Source: JBBSWA01 sp038046485 | GTDB lineage: Archaea; Nanobdellota; Nanobdellia; Woesearchaeales; SM23-78 | Length of the DNA: 56,661 bases | Direction of reading: 5' to 3' | Assembly: GCA_038046485.1 (NCBI GenBank) | Contig: JBBSWA010000002.1 | Coordinates: 1 to 56,661, forward strand | Shown here: positions 1 through 8,555 of the stretch, piece by piece | Layout: every line of letters begins with the position of its first letter | Position numbering within the stretch: position 1 is the stretch's first letter | Translations under genes and position numbers: made by a program | The notes under the pieces: model-generated | The model's input: only the letters and a program-made list of their open reading frames with translations | Database searches by the model: none | Told to the model about the DNA's origin: nothing

Positions 1-619
1 TCAATGTTTTTTGAATTTGTTCTCGAATGCGTATAATTTCGAATCTGTGTTTTGAGCAGTTTTCATTTAATACGAAAGTGATATGAAATTGGTTTTCCAC
101 TGTTTGGCGTACGGCCTTTCCAGCTTGTTCTGCAATCTCTAGCAAAGCTGCATAAACATTTCCAGGTTCATCATAAGAAACATTGGGGAAATTCTGATTC
201 AAGATGACTTGAAGGCGGTTTTTATTGCGTTCAAGATCCTGTGAGATTCGAAACAGCACTTGTTGATCGTATTGAGTAAGGGCTATAAAAAGTAGCTCTC
301 GTTGAGCTTCTTCTTCTCGTTGCAAATCTCCCATTGCAAGTTTAAAAAGTTGAATCCAGCGTAGAAGTGCTTGAAGTAAAAACTGTCCCGACTCCAGTTC
401 TGCAGGAGCTCTCTGGTAATCCACTAAATTCTTTTTCAGTTCATTCAGAAGTTGTTTACGATTTGCCAGGTTCTCTTCTTTTCTTGCATCCAATGATTTT
501 CGTTCATCATTTAACCGTGTATCGACCCCATCTAGCGCAGTGTTTAATTCATCCCTTGCTGTTTGAGCTCGAGTGGCTAAGTCTGCTGCAAAGGATCCAA
601 GTGCGGGGTGGTCTGCCAT
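1..619 (-). CDS. Coiled-coil protein, partial (C-terminus off the window)
   Basis: An open frame runs from ATG at 619 to the window edge without a stop, giving at least 206 residues. It starts MADHPALGSF and is rich in Q, E, R and L with heptad-like spacing, so it is probably a soluble coiled-coil protein. It has no signal peptide or membrane segment. It lies 9 nt downstream of the stop of the 554-residue membrane coiled-coil gene and is probably cotranscribed with it. I do not recognise the family. A structural role linked to the upstream protein is inference from operon position and composition only. Confidence 0.7.
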   Translation of the reverse strand, partial: MADHPALGSFAADLATRAQTARDELNTALDGVDTRLNDERKSLDARKEENLANRKQLLNELKKNLVDYQRAPAELESGQFLLQALLRWIQLFKLAMGDLQREEEAQRELLFIALTQYDQQVLFRISQDLERNKNRLQVILNQNFPNVSYDEPGNVYAALLEIAEQAGKAVRQTVENQFHITFVLNENCSKHRFEIIRIREQIQKTL

Positions 620-628
620 GGGATAACC

Positions 629-2293
629 TTAAGGAGTGGCTCGGATCTGGCCGATGAGGGTTTGAGCATTGATGATGGCTTCTGAGGCTTGATAGGACAG
701 GTCTCGGATCCTACTTTCTCTTTGCATAAGCCTCGCTGCTTGTGTTTGAAGCGCACCGGCGAGTCTAGTGGCATTTTGCATGGAGCCTGTATTAATGGCG
801 TCGTTCAGCGCCGTTACTTCTCGGCTGAATCCTTGTGCTTCAGCCATCATGGTAGCATTTTCTTGTTCAGCTTGGGTTCGTAGAGTAGTCGCTACAGTTT
901 CCAATTGTTGTAATTCCTGCGCTTGCCGACCTCTGGGAGCCCTTCTGCCGAGAGTTCGAGCCAATTGGAGTCCTCTGATCTCAGAATCGTATTGCGTAAG
1001 CTCAGTCATAAGACTATTTACTGCGGCAGAAAACTGTTGTAAATTACTAATCTCTGTTGCTAGTGGAGAGATTAAATTCATCGCCGTTCGCGTGTCTGTC
1101 ACTCCCCCGGCAATTCCAAGGGCGCGGTTGATCTGATTCACTTTATCTACAACAGTGCCAGCTGTGTTCAGTGAGGCATTGACATGAGTTACTAATTGAT
1201 TAAAACTCCGGGTCTCTAAAAGAAGCAATCGCTGCTGTGCATCCAATTGTCGTTGAACTGTTGCTTGATCTTGTTGTTGCCGCAAAAGATTGGTTTGCGT
1301 GGTAGCTTGCATTTCGAGCATTCGTTGTCTTTGTTGTTCAATTTGGTCCGTAACACGTGCTTGTTCAAGGCGAACGCGTTCATTGTCCCAGTTTTGTGTG
1401 CGGGCTTCTTGTGCAATGGCTGCATTGGCTGTCCTAGTGGCCGTATCAATGCGTTCCTGAATAGTTTGATCGAACGTTTCTTGATTTTGGTTGATACGTG
1501 CTTGTCTTTCATCTCGAGTTAAGTGCTGATTGTCAGCGTCCGCATTGATCTGGTTGATTCTGCGTGTGTTTTCATGTTGGAGTTGAACAAGTCCTTGAGC
1601 GGATTGGTTTACAATAGCAGCTACTTGTGCATTTTGTTGTGTGGTTTCCGCAGCAAGACGATTGGTTTCTCGGCCTCGAATGGCTCCACCTGTGTTGTGG
1701 AAATCGGCTTGCATGCCTTCTCGTGCAACCACCGCAGCAGCTTCAGCCGTGGCGCGGTCTCCAGTTGCAGTCGCTTGAACGCTTCGTAGTCCGGCTTCGG
1801 CTCTGCGTGCCGTTTGTTCAGTTACGTTCGCATTGTGTTCAGCTTGACGCTGTCCTCGGTTGAGGATAAGCTCCCAAATGACGAAGACAATAAGTATGAG
1901 TAAGGCGACTACAGCAAGGATAGTAAGTGCGCCTTCACCAAGATCCGCAAGTAAATCTAGGTAACCTGGGGTGACTAAGCCTAGAATACCTAGGCCGATG
2001 CTAAATATGATACGTGCTGAACGGTTTCCTTCTTCTTTGAAAAAAGGAAGATAGTGGGATGCAGCGTAGACAATGCCGAATACGATACCAAAGGCACCGA
2101 AGACGGCAATCCACGCGCCTTTTCCATAGGTATTGGCAAACGTAGAGCTACTAAGGCCAAATATGCCCAAAAGGACTCTGTTCATCGTGTCAGGAAGATC
2201 AGCAGAAACAGGTTGAGCTAAAGCCATTAAGGATAAAATAGAAAATGGGAGGAAGCGTTCGATCTTTATTCTCATTAAGCCGCACCTTTTCAT
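629..2293 (-). CDS. Membrane-anchored long coiled-coil protein, hypothetical
   Basis: 554 residues. The N-terminus resembles a signal peptide (hydrophobic stretch ending near QPVSA). About three hydrophobic segments follow within residues 50-150, and then about 400 residues of Q/A/R-rich predicted coiled coil. The topology suggests a membrane anchor with a long helical domain on one side. A TATA-like box (2314-2321, minus strand) lies about 24 nt upstream of ATG 2293, which fits a leaderless transcript; the in-frame ATG at 2275 is an alternative start. The downstream partner is the partial coiled-coil gene. The layout resembles the 608-residue protein at 5265-7091. No family recognised. Confidence 0.75.
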   Translation of the reverse strand: MKRCGLMRIKIERFLPFSILSLMALAQPVSADLPDTMNRVLLGIFGLSSSTFANTYGKGAWIAVFGAFGIVFGIVYAASHYLPFFKEEGNRSARIIFSIGLGILGLVTPGYLDLLADLGEGALTILAVVALLILIVFVIWELILNRGQRQAEHNANVTEQTARRAEAGLRSVQATATGDRATAEAAAVVAREGMQADFHNTGGAIRGRETNRLAAETTQQNAQVAAIVNQSAQGLVQLQHENTRRINQINADADNQHLTRDERQARINQNQETFDQTIQERIDTATRTANAAIAQEARTQNWDNERVRLEQARVTDQIEQQRQRMLEMQATTQTNLLRQQQDQATVQRQLDAQQRLLLLETRSFNQLVTHVNASLNTAGTVVDKVNQINRALGIAGGVTDTRTAMNLISPLATEISNLQQFSAAVNSLMTELTQYDSEIRGLQLARTLGRRAPRGRQAQELQQLETVATTLRTQAEQENATMMAEAQGFSREVTALNDAINTGSMQNATRLAGALQTQAARLMQRESRIRDLSYQASEAIINAQTLIGQIRATP

Positions 2294-2319
2294 CTCAATC
2301 CCCGCTTGCCTACTATTTA

Positions 2320-2347
2320 AAGGTTTCTATGGGTGTCGAGGAGAAAA
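2320..2347. repeat. 28-bp direct repeat, copy A
   Basis: Begins AAGGTTTCTATGGGT and matches 27 of 28 bases of copy B at 2837-2864. The two copies flank the small gene at 2431-2838. This copy sits in the promoter region of the minus-strand coiled-coil gene. Confidence 0.85.
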
Positions 2348-2430
2348 TAAACTCTTAAGGCAGGTGGCTTTGGGAACAACAGGATATTTTACTACTATTA
2401 AGGGAAAAATTTATAAATTATATCGCATTC

Positions 2431-2838
2431 ATGAGAATCATGGAACCTAAAACGGCAGAGAGGCTTGCAGCGGCGGTGCTCATTTCCGCTACATTAGGTG
2501 GGGCTGCATTAACCTATCACCAGTATCAGGCTAGGGCTTCTGCATCGGGTGCAGGGGAACCGTCAGGTCTTGAAGCTGCAGTGGGTCCTGTCACCTACCA
2601 TGTCTATGATGCTCATAAGGATAGAACAATTTTTGGCTATCACATCACAAATGAACAAGAGGAAAGAGACGGGGGAACACTCTATGCAATTCTGGGAAAT
2701 CAGCTGGGAGAGGTCAAGGCGGAGTGGTTGGTTCTCCCCAATGGGGAAATGCGATATATCGATAACGAACCATTGCCTGGACATAGAGGCGATAAAATTC
2801 CACCGATTCCAGATAATGCAGTAATCATCCCTGATTAA
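2431..2838 (+). CDS. Small secreted or membrane-anchored hypothetical protein
   Basis: 135 residues (132 if ATG 2440 is used). One N-terminal hydrophobic segment (about residues 10-30) is followed by a soluble, probably extracellular domain rich in D, E, G and P. A TATA-like stretch at 2409-2421 precedes the start. No cysteines or recognisable motif. The gene is bracketed by a 28-bp direct repeat whose second copy begins inside its stop codon, which suggests duplication or insertion of this block. Function unknown. Confidence 0.6.
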   Translation: MRIMEPKTAERLAAAVLISATLGGAALTYHQYQARASASGAGEPSGLEAAVGPVTYHVYDAHKDRTIFGYHITNEQEERDGGTLYAILGNQLGEVKAEWLVLPNGEMRYIDNEPLPGHRGDKIPPIPDNAVIIPD

Positions 2839-2864
2839 GGTTTCTATGGGTCTCGAGGAGAAAA
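2837..2864. repeat. 28-bp direct repeat, copy B
   Basis: Matches copy A (2320-2347) except for one base (GTC versus CTC) and overlaps the TAA of the 2431-2838 gene. It lies next to a VapC remnant, so this stretch looks rearranged. Confidence 0.85.
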
Positions 2865-2909
2865 GAATTAATTGAAGGATTGTATAATGTTTTGTACAAC
2901 GGTACAAAT

Positions 2910-3002
2910 TTAGTACGTCTTCACTTTAAGCCCGGGGATGCGTTGGAAGTGTTTAGCATTGCGGGTGACAAAGGTTGTGCAGCCCTTGGCAAGAAGGTTC
3001 AC
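2910..3002 (-). pseudogene. VapC (PIN-domain) C-terminal remnant
   Basis: The minus strand reads an open stretch of about 30 codons ending in TAA, with the phrase TFVTRNAKHFQRIPGLKV. That is the typical end of VapC ribonucleases (last acidic strand, then the HF-x-R-I-P-G-L-V tail). An in-frame TAG stands immediately upstream and no PIN N-terminus or VapB is present, so only the last quarter of a toxin gene survives. It lies between the direct repeat and the next gene. The match rests on a short but characteristic motif. Confidence 0.65.
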
Positions 3003-3046
3003 CTAGAGGGGTTGCATTTATAAATCCCCTTCTTCTCCCAGAAAGC

Positions 3047-4057
3047 ATGGTAAAACCGCTTGATCCGGATTATAATCCATCTGATGAGGATATTTTGGGG
3101 GTCTATACCTCTCCAACGGAAGCATCACGGCCATTCGATGTCAATGACTTAACATTAACGCAGTCTCAGCTAACTGAAATCGCTGCAGAGGCAGCTGGAT
3201 TAATCTTCCCAGATTATGAAGCGGGCATAGATGGGGTTAAGGCCAGGAGCGTAATTCCTATGCTTGCATCTGCAAATAAAAAATCCTCTCATGAGATAGA
3301 AAGAATCGTGCAAAGTGTGGTTGCAAAGGGTGTACGAAAGCAAGTCGATGTGGTAGAAGATGCGGCGGCAGGTTTGCTGAAGGCACTTAAGGAGTGTGAA
3401 GAGGGTCTTGCTCCAGGTTCTACGACGAATTCAGCGTATATTATATCCAAACCCCTTTCAACTCAGCCTGGGGGAGTAACACAGATATTGTATACGACTA
3501 CTCACGAACTCGGAGTGGGATTATCTGTTTATGCAGTATTACAGATCCAGCAGGGAGGGGGGGGTGTTTTGGAAAGGGGAGTATTAAAAATCCAGCACCC
3601 GAGTGGGCAAATGAGCAAGAAAGCAGAACGAGCAGTGGGATTATCAAATACAGTTGCTTCTGCTTGGGCTGGATTAACAGGGCTTTTACGTTCGGATGCA
3701 TCCATAGCTACTAAAGTGCGCGAAACGGAAAAAAGAGGAGTACGGGTCCGTGCAGCTGCAAGTGCATATGCTCAGGCTGAGTTGAGAGATCATGACATGG
3801 CTGTTGTCAAGAGTAAATTTGAAGCGATTGTATATGGTTTACTTCCTGGCGAACCAGATGAGCGTGCCGTGACCCTTCCTGATCTTTTCCTTCTGGCAAC
3901 GAGTTGTGAAGGGATGTATAAGTCCCCAAGTTTTACAGTAACTGAACAACAGAGAGCAATGTGTTTTGTGCGCTATAAAGCAGTGCGTAATCTAGCTAGT
4001 AAAGTAGCCGAGCAACTTGAAGGGGCATTAAGACCAACAGGTTCAGATGAGATTTAG
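3047..4057 (+). CDS. Hypothetical protein, 336 residues
   Basis: Soluble, no signal peptide, helix-rich, with a glycine cluster (IQQGGGGVLERG) in the middle. The start at ATG 3047 (MVKPLDPDY) is chosen because a TATA box (3017-3024) lies 27 nt upstream, as in the leaderless genes around it. The frame can be extended to 2975 but would then cross the promoter and the VapC remnant. No domain recognised. It converges with the membrane gene at 4070. Function unknown. Confidence 0.65.
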   Translation: MVKPLDPDYNPSDEDILGVYTSPTEASRPFDVNDLTLTQSQLTEIAAEAAGLIFPDYEAGIDGVKARSVIPMLASANKKSSHEIERIVQSVVAKGVRKQVDVVEDAAAGLLKALKECEEGLAPGSTTNSAYIISKPLSTQPGGVTQILYTTTHELGVGLSVYAVLQIQQGGGGVLERGVLKIQHPSGQMSKKAERAVGLSNTVASAWAGLTGLLRSDASIATKVRETEKRGVRVRAAASAYAQAELRDHDMAVVKSKFEAIVYGLLPGEPDERAVTLPDLFLLATSCEGMYKSPSFTVTEQQRAMCFVRYKAVRNLASKVAEQLEGALRPTGSDEI

Positions 4058-4069
4058 AAACCTTCTTTC

Positions 4070-4498
4070 TCACTTCGCCAAGAACGGTACGTACTGTTCA
4101 GCGAGGCTCTTCAAGAACCACTCCCATAGATAGGGAGAGACCATAACCAAAGCGCCAATAATTAAGACGTGGAATTTCTTTTCACCGACATTTCCGGCAA
4201 TGGCAGCAGCGCCGGCAATCTTGGCCATGGCAATGAGTCCAATCACAACGCGTACGCCAATTTCAATCCATTGGTTGGTGTGCCATCCAACTAAACTTAA
4301 GGCATAGCCCACGTTCATGCTGATGAAGATGAAGATCAACATGGTGGGAATTGCATGGATGCCGTGACTTAACCAGCCCAGTCCACGTTCGTCGGCGTGT
4401 ACAAAGATGAGTTCAACAATGCTTAAGACAATGCCCACCGCTAAGACAGGCATAAGAACAAATTGAGGTGCTGCGGCTGCAGCAGCAGAGACTGCCAT
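4070..4498 (-). CDS. Integral membrane protein, hypothetical
   Basis: 142 residues with about four hydrophobic helices and an alanine-rich N-terminus. No catalytic motif is visible. TATA-like sequence on the minus strand (4523-4530) lies about 28 nt upstream of ATG 4498. The mobile RNA-like element at 4545-4676 is inserted between this promoter region and the next minus-strand gene, so the two may once have been closer. Function unknown. Confidence 0.65.
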   Translation of the reverse strand: MAVSAAAAAAPQFVLMPVLAVGIVLSIVELIFVHADERGLGWLSHGIHAIPTMLIFIFISMNVGYALSLVGWHTNQWIEIGVRVVIGLIAMAKIAGAAAIAGNVGEKKFHVLIIGALVMVSPYLWEWFLKSLAEQYVPFLAK

Positions 4499-4544
4499 AT
4501 TATTTCTTTCGTGCTAGGCCAATATTTAAACGTTTCTATTTCAA

Positions 4545-4676
4545 GTATGTGCATAGCATCCTAAGGTTAAAATTCAATCAGTTCTATTTTATTGAAGAGC
4601 GTTGCGAGGGGTTGCTCCCTACGGGAACGCAGCTCCATCTAATATTCAGTCGAGAATTTTAAAGATGCTATGCACA
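4545..4676. mobile_element. Mobile structured-RNA-like element, copy 1
   Basis: 132 bp with perfect 13-bp terminal inverted repeats (TGTGCATAGCATC / GATGCTATGCACA), flanked by an 11-bp direct repeat TTCTATTTCAA at 4534-4544 and 4677-4687, a likely target duplication. Inside are a 7-nt versus AA internal loop, an 8-bp helix (TAAAATTC / GAATTTTA), a GAGC/GCTC stem around GTT...AAC, and a CCC-TACG-GGG hairpin with a UNCG-type tetraloop. The same architecture occurs at 19783, 21817 and 27481. No ORF inside. The outer terminal repeat differs from the other copies but the core is shared. Confidence 0.85.
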
Positions 4677-4678
4677 TT

Positions 4679-5146
4679 CTATTTCAATTGGTTTAGGCCC
4701 ATCCAAATCGTACGGTTGGTTGCAATAGCCTTTTCAAGTTTCTTTTCCAGATCTTGTAGAAAATCCAGGACTTGTTGGTCGCTTCCTAAATTAGGTTGGG
4801 TCATTTCTTGGCTTACGTCAGCTAAGGCAGTTTTCTGAGTATCCAATAAATTCATCAACGTGTTCAGAGGAGCCATAATATTGTTTAATTGAGTGCGAAT
4901 GCCTTCTTCTCGGGTTGCAAGACTCGCTACCATTCCTCCTTGCACAGGGAGTGCTTGGGTTATGTGCGCCTTAACAACGTTTTTTTCGTTATCATGTTGT
5001 TGTATAGCACCTTGAGGGGAACCAGGTGGAGGTGCTCTCCCTAGAACATTCGCAAATTGACTTCTTAAGCTGTTTACTTGGTTTTGGACACGAGTCATCT
5101 CTGTAATCAGTTTAGATTTCTCAACACTTAATTCTCCAATACGCAT
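4679..5146 (-). CDS. Coiled-coil protein, hypothetical
   Basis: 155 residues. Two predicted coiled-coil stretches (about 1-35 and 75-150) are separated by a proline/glycine loop (APPPGSPQG). No signal peptide. A TATA box on the minus strand (5167-5176) sits about 25 nt upstream of ATG 5146. Its stop codon lies inside the 11-bp duplicated target of mobile element copy 1. It is divergent from the 608-residue coiled-coil membrane gene, suggesting a related envelope or cytoskeletal role, which is inference only. Confidence 0.65.
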   Translation of the reverse strand: MRIGELSVEKSKLITEMTRVQNQVNSLRSQFANVLGRAPPPGSPQGAIQQHDNEKNVVKAHITQALPVQGGMVASLATREEGIRTQLNNIMAPLNTLMNLLDTQKTALADVSQEMTQPNLGSDQQVLDFLQDLEKKLEKAIATNRTIWMGLNQLK

Positions 5147-5264
5147 TTTTGTTTATTCACATCCCATTTATTTAAACTTGTCGTTTCACAGTATAGAATC
5201 AGGGTATAGAATAGAGTCTTACCGATAGAATAATTTAAATAGTGTGCATACAGGGGTGAAGGGT

Positions 5265-7091
5265 ATGGCAAGTTGGTTGAGCACAGCAGGTACCTTTGAT
5301 GCTTCAGGTCCTCTAGTGACTCTAATTCCAGCTGCATACCGTGCGGATGTAACGCTTTTCTTATGGGGTGGTTTGATTTTAGTCTTGCTCTCGGCTTATT
5401 TCAGTGTGCGTAAGATTGAGGAGAATTTAACCCGAGTAATGGGGTTGTACCTCTTCATAGGTTTGTTCTCGTATGCTCTAACTGGGCATCTATCGACAAC
5501 AATCTTTTTTGGAGGGATCATCGTAGTGATGCACTTCTTGAGTCGCTTGCGTGCTCGTCGTCAAGAGTTCGGCTCTGGCGAAGAGCAAGCACTGGCAGAT
5601 CGAGGAGCGGGAAGTCCGAAGGCAAGACAAAATATAGAAAGAGTAGTTCGGGTGGAGGAAGGGCTAGCTCAAGATCCAATTCCAGAAGTGGCTGCAATGG
5701 GTTTGGAAGGAGCGCGTGAAGCTGAGGAGGCGGAGGCAGAGTTATCAGTTGAGGGAGGCGCTGTTGTTCTTCCGGAAGCAGAGTTGGAATTGCTCGATCT
5801 GGGTCTAAAGGATGAGGTAAAAGTCATAGCGCATGAAGAACGTTTGAAGCAAATCGCCTCCGCAATAGCTGGGCTGCAGGAGCTTCCACAGACCGTGCAG
5901 GCTTCTATGGATCTTACGTTGGAGTTTCTTCATGAATTAGTCTTGGCGAGTGAAGGGGTTGTTGAATCTGAAAAAAGTGCAGATCAGGATCGATTAAGGG
6001 TAATATCAAAGATGGAAAAAGTGTTAGGGGCGCTGAAAAAAGCAGCTAGGCGAGCGCAAGCGTTCAAGAAGGAAGAGCAAGCCATTGAAGGTAAATTGGG
6101 GAAGTTGGGAAGTAAGAAGATTAGGGAGGTTTCTGAAGAGATAACAAAGAAAGAAAAGCGCTTGGATGCGTTAAAAGAAGATAAATCAGCCGGGCAAGAG
6201 TTGATCATCTCGTTGAGGCAAGAAATCAAAAGCTTTGGGGAGGGTTACGAGTCTCTTCAGAGAGCAGAAAGGGTTTTGTCTGGATTAAGGACGCAGTTGG
6301 GAAATTACTTGACCCAGACGAAAGAGCAGTTGGGTAAGATTGCGTCAACAGTAAATAACATAGGTTCAGTAGAAAAAACCCTGGGAGGGTTTGAAGCGCG
6401 GCAAGGTACGTTAAAGGAAAAATTAGCTAAGGAGCAGGGTAAGTTTGCAAGTGTAGTAGTGGACTTGGGCCATGATAAGTTGGAGGGCTTTTTGCAGCAA
6501 GTGGATGAGTTGGTTGTGCGCTCTAAAGAAGGCATGTCTAGCTTCTTTGATGCTTGGGTAGAATCCAAGAAGGCGTTGTTTACGCTCTGCATAAACCTGA
6601 AAAGTTTTTTGGAGCAGGTAACGGCTTTAGCGGCAGAAACGCATGGTTTAGAGTCGCTTTCTGCAGCGAGCGCAAAATTGCAGGATCAAGTGACAGAAGG
6701 CTTTGCTCAATTAGAGGGTTTAGCAGAGAAGCTGTTGGGTAATAATCCTGTGGTTGAAGCGGAGTTAGAGCAGATTACTCGCTTGTCCAAGCAAACAGAA
6801 GCACAGCTTTTGCAAGGGGTGGAAGTGGAAAACAACATGTTCGAGCGTACAATGAGCGAAGTGGAGCTAACACAAAAGCAGATCAACGCATTTCAAAAAG
6901 GGGTAGAAGAAGAGCTGCAAAGTTTGGAGCAAACAAAAAATCTGACGTTTAGCAGTTTGGACAAAATCATAAAGTTGGTCGCTGTAAAAACAGAGGAACT
7001 CAGCAGCGAGGTAACGCGCAGTGCAGCAGAATTATCAAGCGAAATGGCTTCTACTGCAGCAGAAGTGGGCGAAGCAAAAAAGGTGGCGTGA
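5265..7091 (+). CDS. Membrane protein with long coiled-coil cytoplasmic domain
   Basis: 608 residues from ATG 5265, chosen for the GGTGA ribosome-binding site upstream and the TATA box at 5231-5240; a GTG at 5244 extends the frame. Two to three hydrophobic segments lie within residues 15-95, then an acidic linker, then about 400 residues of predicted coiled coil. The layout resembles signalling or scaffold proteins, but no HAMP, methyl-accepting or SMC motif is visible. Like the 629-2293 protein it couples short membrane helices to a long coiled coil. The EamA transporter gene follows after 4 nt. Function unknown. Confidence 0.75.
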   Translation: MASWLSTAGTFDASGPLVTLIPAAYRADVTLFLWGGLILVLLSAYFSVRKIEENLTRVMGLYLFIGLFSYALTGHLSTTIFFGGIIVVMHFLSRLRARRQEFGSGEEQALADRGAGSPKARQNIERVVRVEEGLAQDPIPEVAAMGLEGAREAEEAEAELSVEGGAVVLPEAELELLDLGLKDEVKVIAHEERLKQIASAIAGLQELPQTVQASMDLTLEFLHELVLASEGVVESEKSADQDRLRVISKMEKVLGALKKAARRAQAFKKEEQAIEGKLGKLGSKKIREVSEEITKKEKRLDALKEDKSAGQELIISLRQEIKSFGEGYESLQRAERVLSGLRTQLGNYLTQTKEQLGKIASTVNNIGSVEKTLGGFEARQGTLKEKLAKEQGKFASVVVDLGHDKLEGFLQQVDELVVRSKEGMSSFFDAWVESKKALFTLCINLKSFLEQVTALAAETHGLESLSAASAKLQDQVTEGFAQLEGLAEKLLGNNPVVEAELEQITRLSKQTEAQLLQGVEVENNMFERTMSEVELTQKQINAFQKGVEEELQSLEQTKNLTFSSLDKIIKLVAVKTEELSSEVTRSAAELSSEMASTAAEVGEAKKVA

Positions 7092-7095
7092 TTCT

Positions 7096-8001
7096 ATGAA
7101 GTCAAAGCATCATAGTAAGGGTGTGATTTATGTCATAATTTCAACGCTTATGTTTGCGAGTTATGGTGTCTGGTCAAGATTTTTGGGGGATCTGGGGTTT
7201 GGAATCTTTTTTCAGGGATGGACGAGAGCTCTTCTTATGATTGCCATATTACTGCCTGTTCTGATCAAGCGCAAAGAACTGATTGTGATTGCAAAAAGGG
7301 ATTGGAAGTGGTTAGTTGTTTTCTTGGTGTTTACTTCCGGTACTCAAGTTCCTCTTTACTATGCATTCAACCATATGGATATTGGGACGACGTCATTGTT
7401 GTTTTTCGTCACGATGTTAATTACGATGTATGTGGTGGGTGTTATTTTCCTTAATGAAAAAATGAGCTGGGTCAAAGGAATTGCGTTTCTCTTGGCGTGT
7501 TTCGGCCTCTATTTTGTATTTTCCTTCTCTATGACGAAGTTCGCGTTGCTTGCTGCTCTAGCAGCAGTGCTCAACGGCGTTGCTAGTGGTGGAGAAGTGT
7601 CGTTTTCTAAAAAACTATCAGGAAGTTATTCTCCGTTGTATCTGGTTATATTAAGCCAAGCCATAATTGCCATCACGCATTTTCCATTTTCTCATTTATT
7701 CCAAGAGGTTCAATATGTGCCTGAGTTCAACATGACGTGGCTGTACATGGTTGCCTATGCCATTGCCGGCGTTCTTGGTTTTGGTTTGCTCATTGCTGGG
7801 CTGAAGTATCTGGAATCAAGTGTCGGCGGTTTGCTAGGATTGCTGGAGATCGTGTTCAGTGTCAGTTTCGGGATTCTGTTTTTCAGTGAGTTGCTCACGC
7901 TTCGCATAATCATCGGTGGTCTGATTATTATGTTAGCTGCTGCTTTACCACATATAGTTGAATTCCGTTTTGTAGAAAAATGGTTAAAAACACTAACCTA
8001 G
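7096..8001 (+). CDS. EamA/DMT-family permease
   Basis: 301 residues, about ten hydrophobic helices in two repeated halves, the size and pattern of the drug/metabolite transporter (EamA) family, which exports or imports small metabolites across the cytoplasmic membrane. Start ATG 7096 follows the previous stop by 4 nt; in-frame ATGs further upstream overlap the coiled-coil gene and are unlikely. The substrate cannot be told from sequence. It ends two bases before the convergent eL33 gene. Confidence 0.8.
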   Translation: MKSKHHSKGVIYVIISTLMFASYGVWSRFLGDLGFGIFFQGWTRALLMIAILLPVLIKRKELIVIAKRDWKWLVVFLVFTSGTQVPLYYAFNHMDIGTTSLLFFVTMLITMYVVGVIFLNEKMSWVKGIAFLLACFGLYFVFSFSMTKFALLAALAAVLNGVASGGEVSFSKKLSGSYSPLYLVILSQAIIAITHFPFSHLFQEVQYVPEFNMTWLYMVAYAIAGVLGFGLLIAGLKYLESSVGGLLGLLEIVFSVSFGILFFSELLTLRIIIGGLIIMLAAALPHIVEFRFVEKWLKTLT

Positions 8002-8003
8002 AA

Positions 8004-8258
8004 TCACTCAATCTTTACTTTCTTTCCAAAGGCTTGTCCGGGCATGCCGGTTTCGAAGATGACACGTAAGGCGCCTTTGTTGCCGTGAGCGGAGGCAATC
8101 TTTCCAATCATGTCCTTTTTGCCTGTGTTATAGACCACTTTCTTACCCACGAGTTTCATGGCGTCCGCCCGCTTGGTCAAGCTATCGACTAGAACGATCA
8201 TTTGGTTCTCCGAACAGGTATGTCGGTTTCGGCAAAAGTTGTTGATGACGCCTTCCAT
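8004..8258 (-). CDS. rpl35ae: Large-subunit ribosomal protein eL33 (L35Ae)
   Basis: 84 residues, close to the usual length for archaeal L35Ae. Family signatures are visible: MEGVINNFCRNRHT at the N-terminus, QMIVLVD, GKKVVYNT, GKIASAHGNKGALRV and GMPGQAFGKKV. The protein belongs to the 60S-type large ribosomal subunit and is absent from bacteria, so it is good evidence that the contig is archaeal. It converges tightly with the EamA gene. Confidence 0.95.
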   Translation of the reverse strand: MEGVINNFCRNRHTCSENQMIVLVDSLTKRADAMKLVGKKVVYNTGKKDMIGKIASAHGNKGALRVIFETGMPGQAFGKKVKIE

Positions 8259-8342
8259 AGAGAGTTCAGAGCTCTGGTTTATTTATAAAGCTTACGTCCT
8301 TCATTCGAAAAGTTTATATACATATACATATATACTAACAAA

Positions 8343-8555
8343 ATGGCTAAGCTCATCAATGTTTCCGACGATGTGTACAACACGTTGAAGGGTCTTAAAG
8401 GTAAGGAGAGTTATTCGGTAGTAATTAGACAACTTTTGCAGGGCCATTCAAACAAAGAAAAAGTATTGTCTTTTTTCGGCCGGGGTGGAGTGGATGCCAA
8501 AGCAGTAGCTGAACTTAAAGAAGGCTGGAAGAAATGGTCCGAAAAATATGTTTAG
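8343..8555 (+). CDS. vapB: VapB-type antitoxin
   Basis: 70 residues. The N-terminus (MAKLINVSDDVYNTLKGLKG) matches the ribbon-helix-helix type of archaeal VapB (DUF217-like), and the C-terminal tail would wrap the toxin. It overlaps the downstream PIN gene by 22 nt, the classic antitoxin-first order. The promoter just upstream contains TATA and repeated ATATACATATACATATATA-type sequence (about 8313-8335), where the VapBC complex could bind to autoregulate. Confidence 0.85.
   Translation: MAKLINVSDDVYNTLKGLKGKESYSVVIRQLLQGHSNKEKVLSFFGRGGVDAKAVAELKEGWKKWSEKYV

Noticed and set aside
5984..6592. Minus-strand ORFs within the 608-residue coiled-coil gene
   Set aside because: They are shadows of the plus-strand frame, without promoters or motifs.
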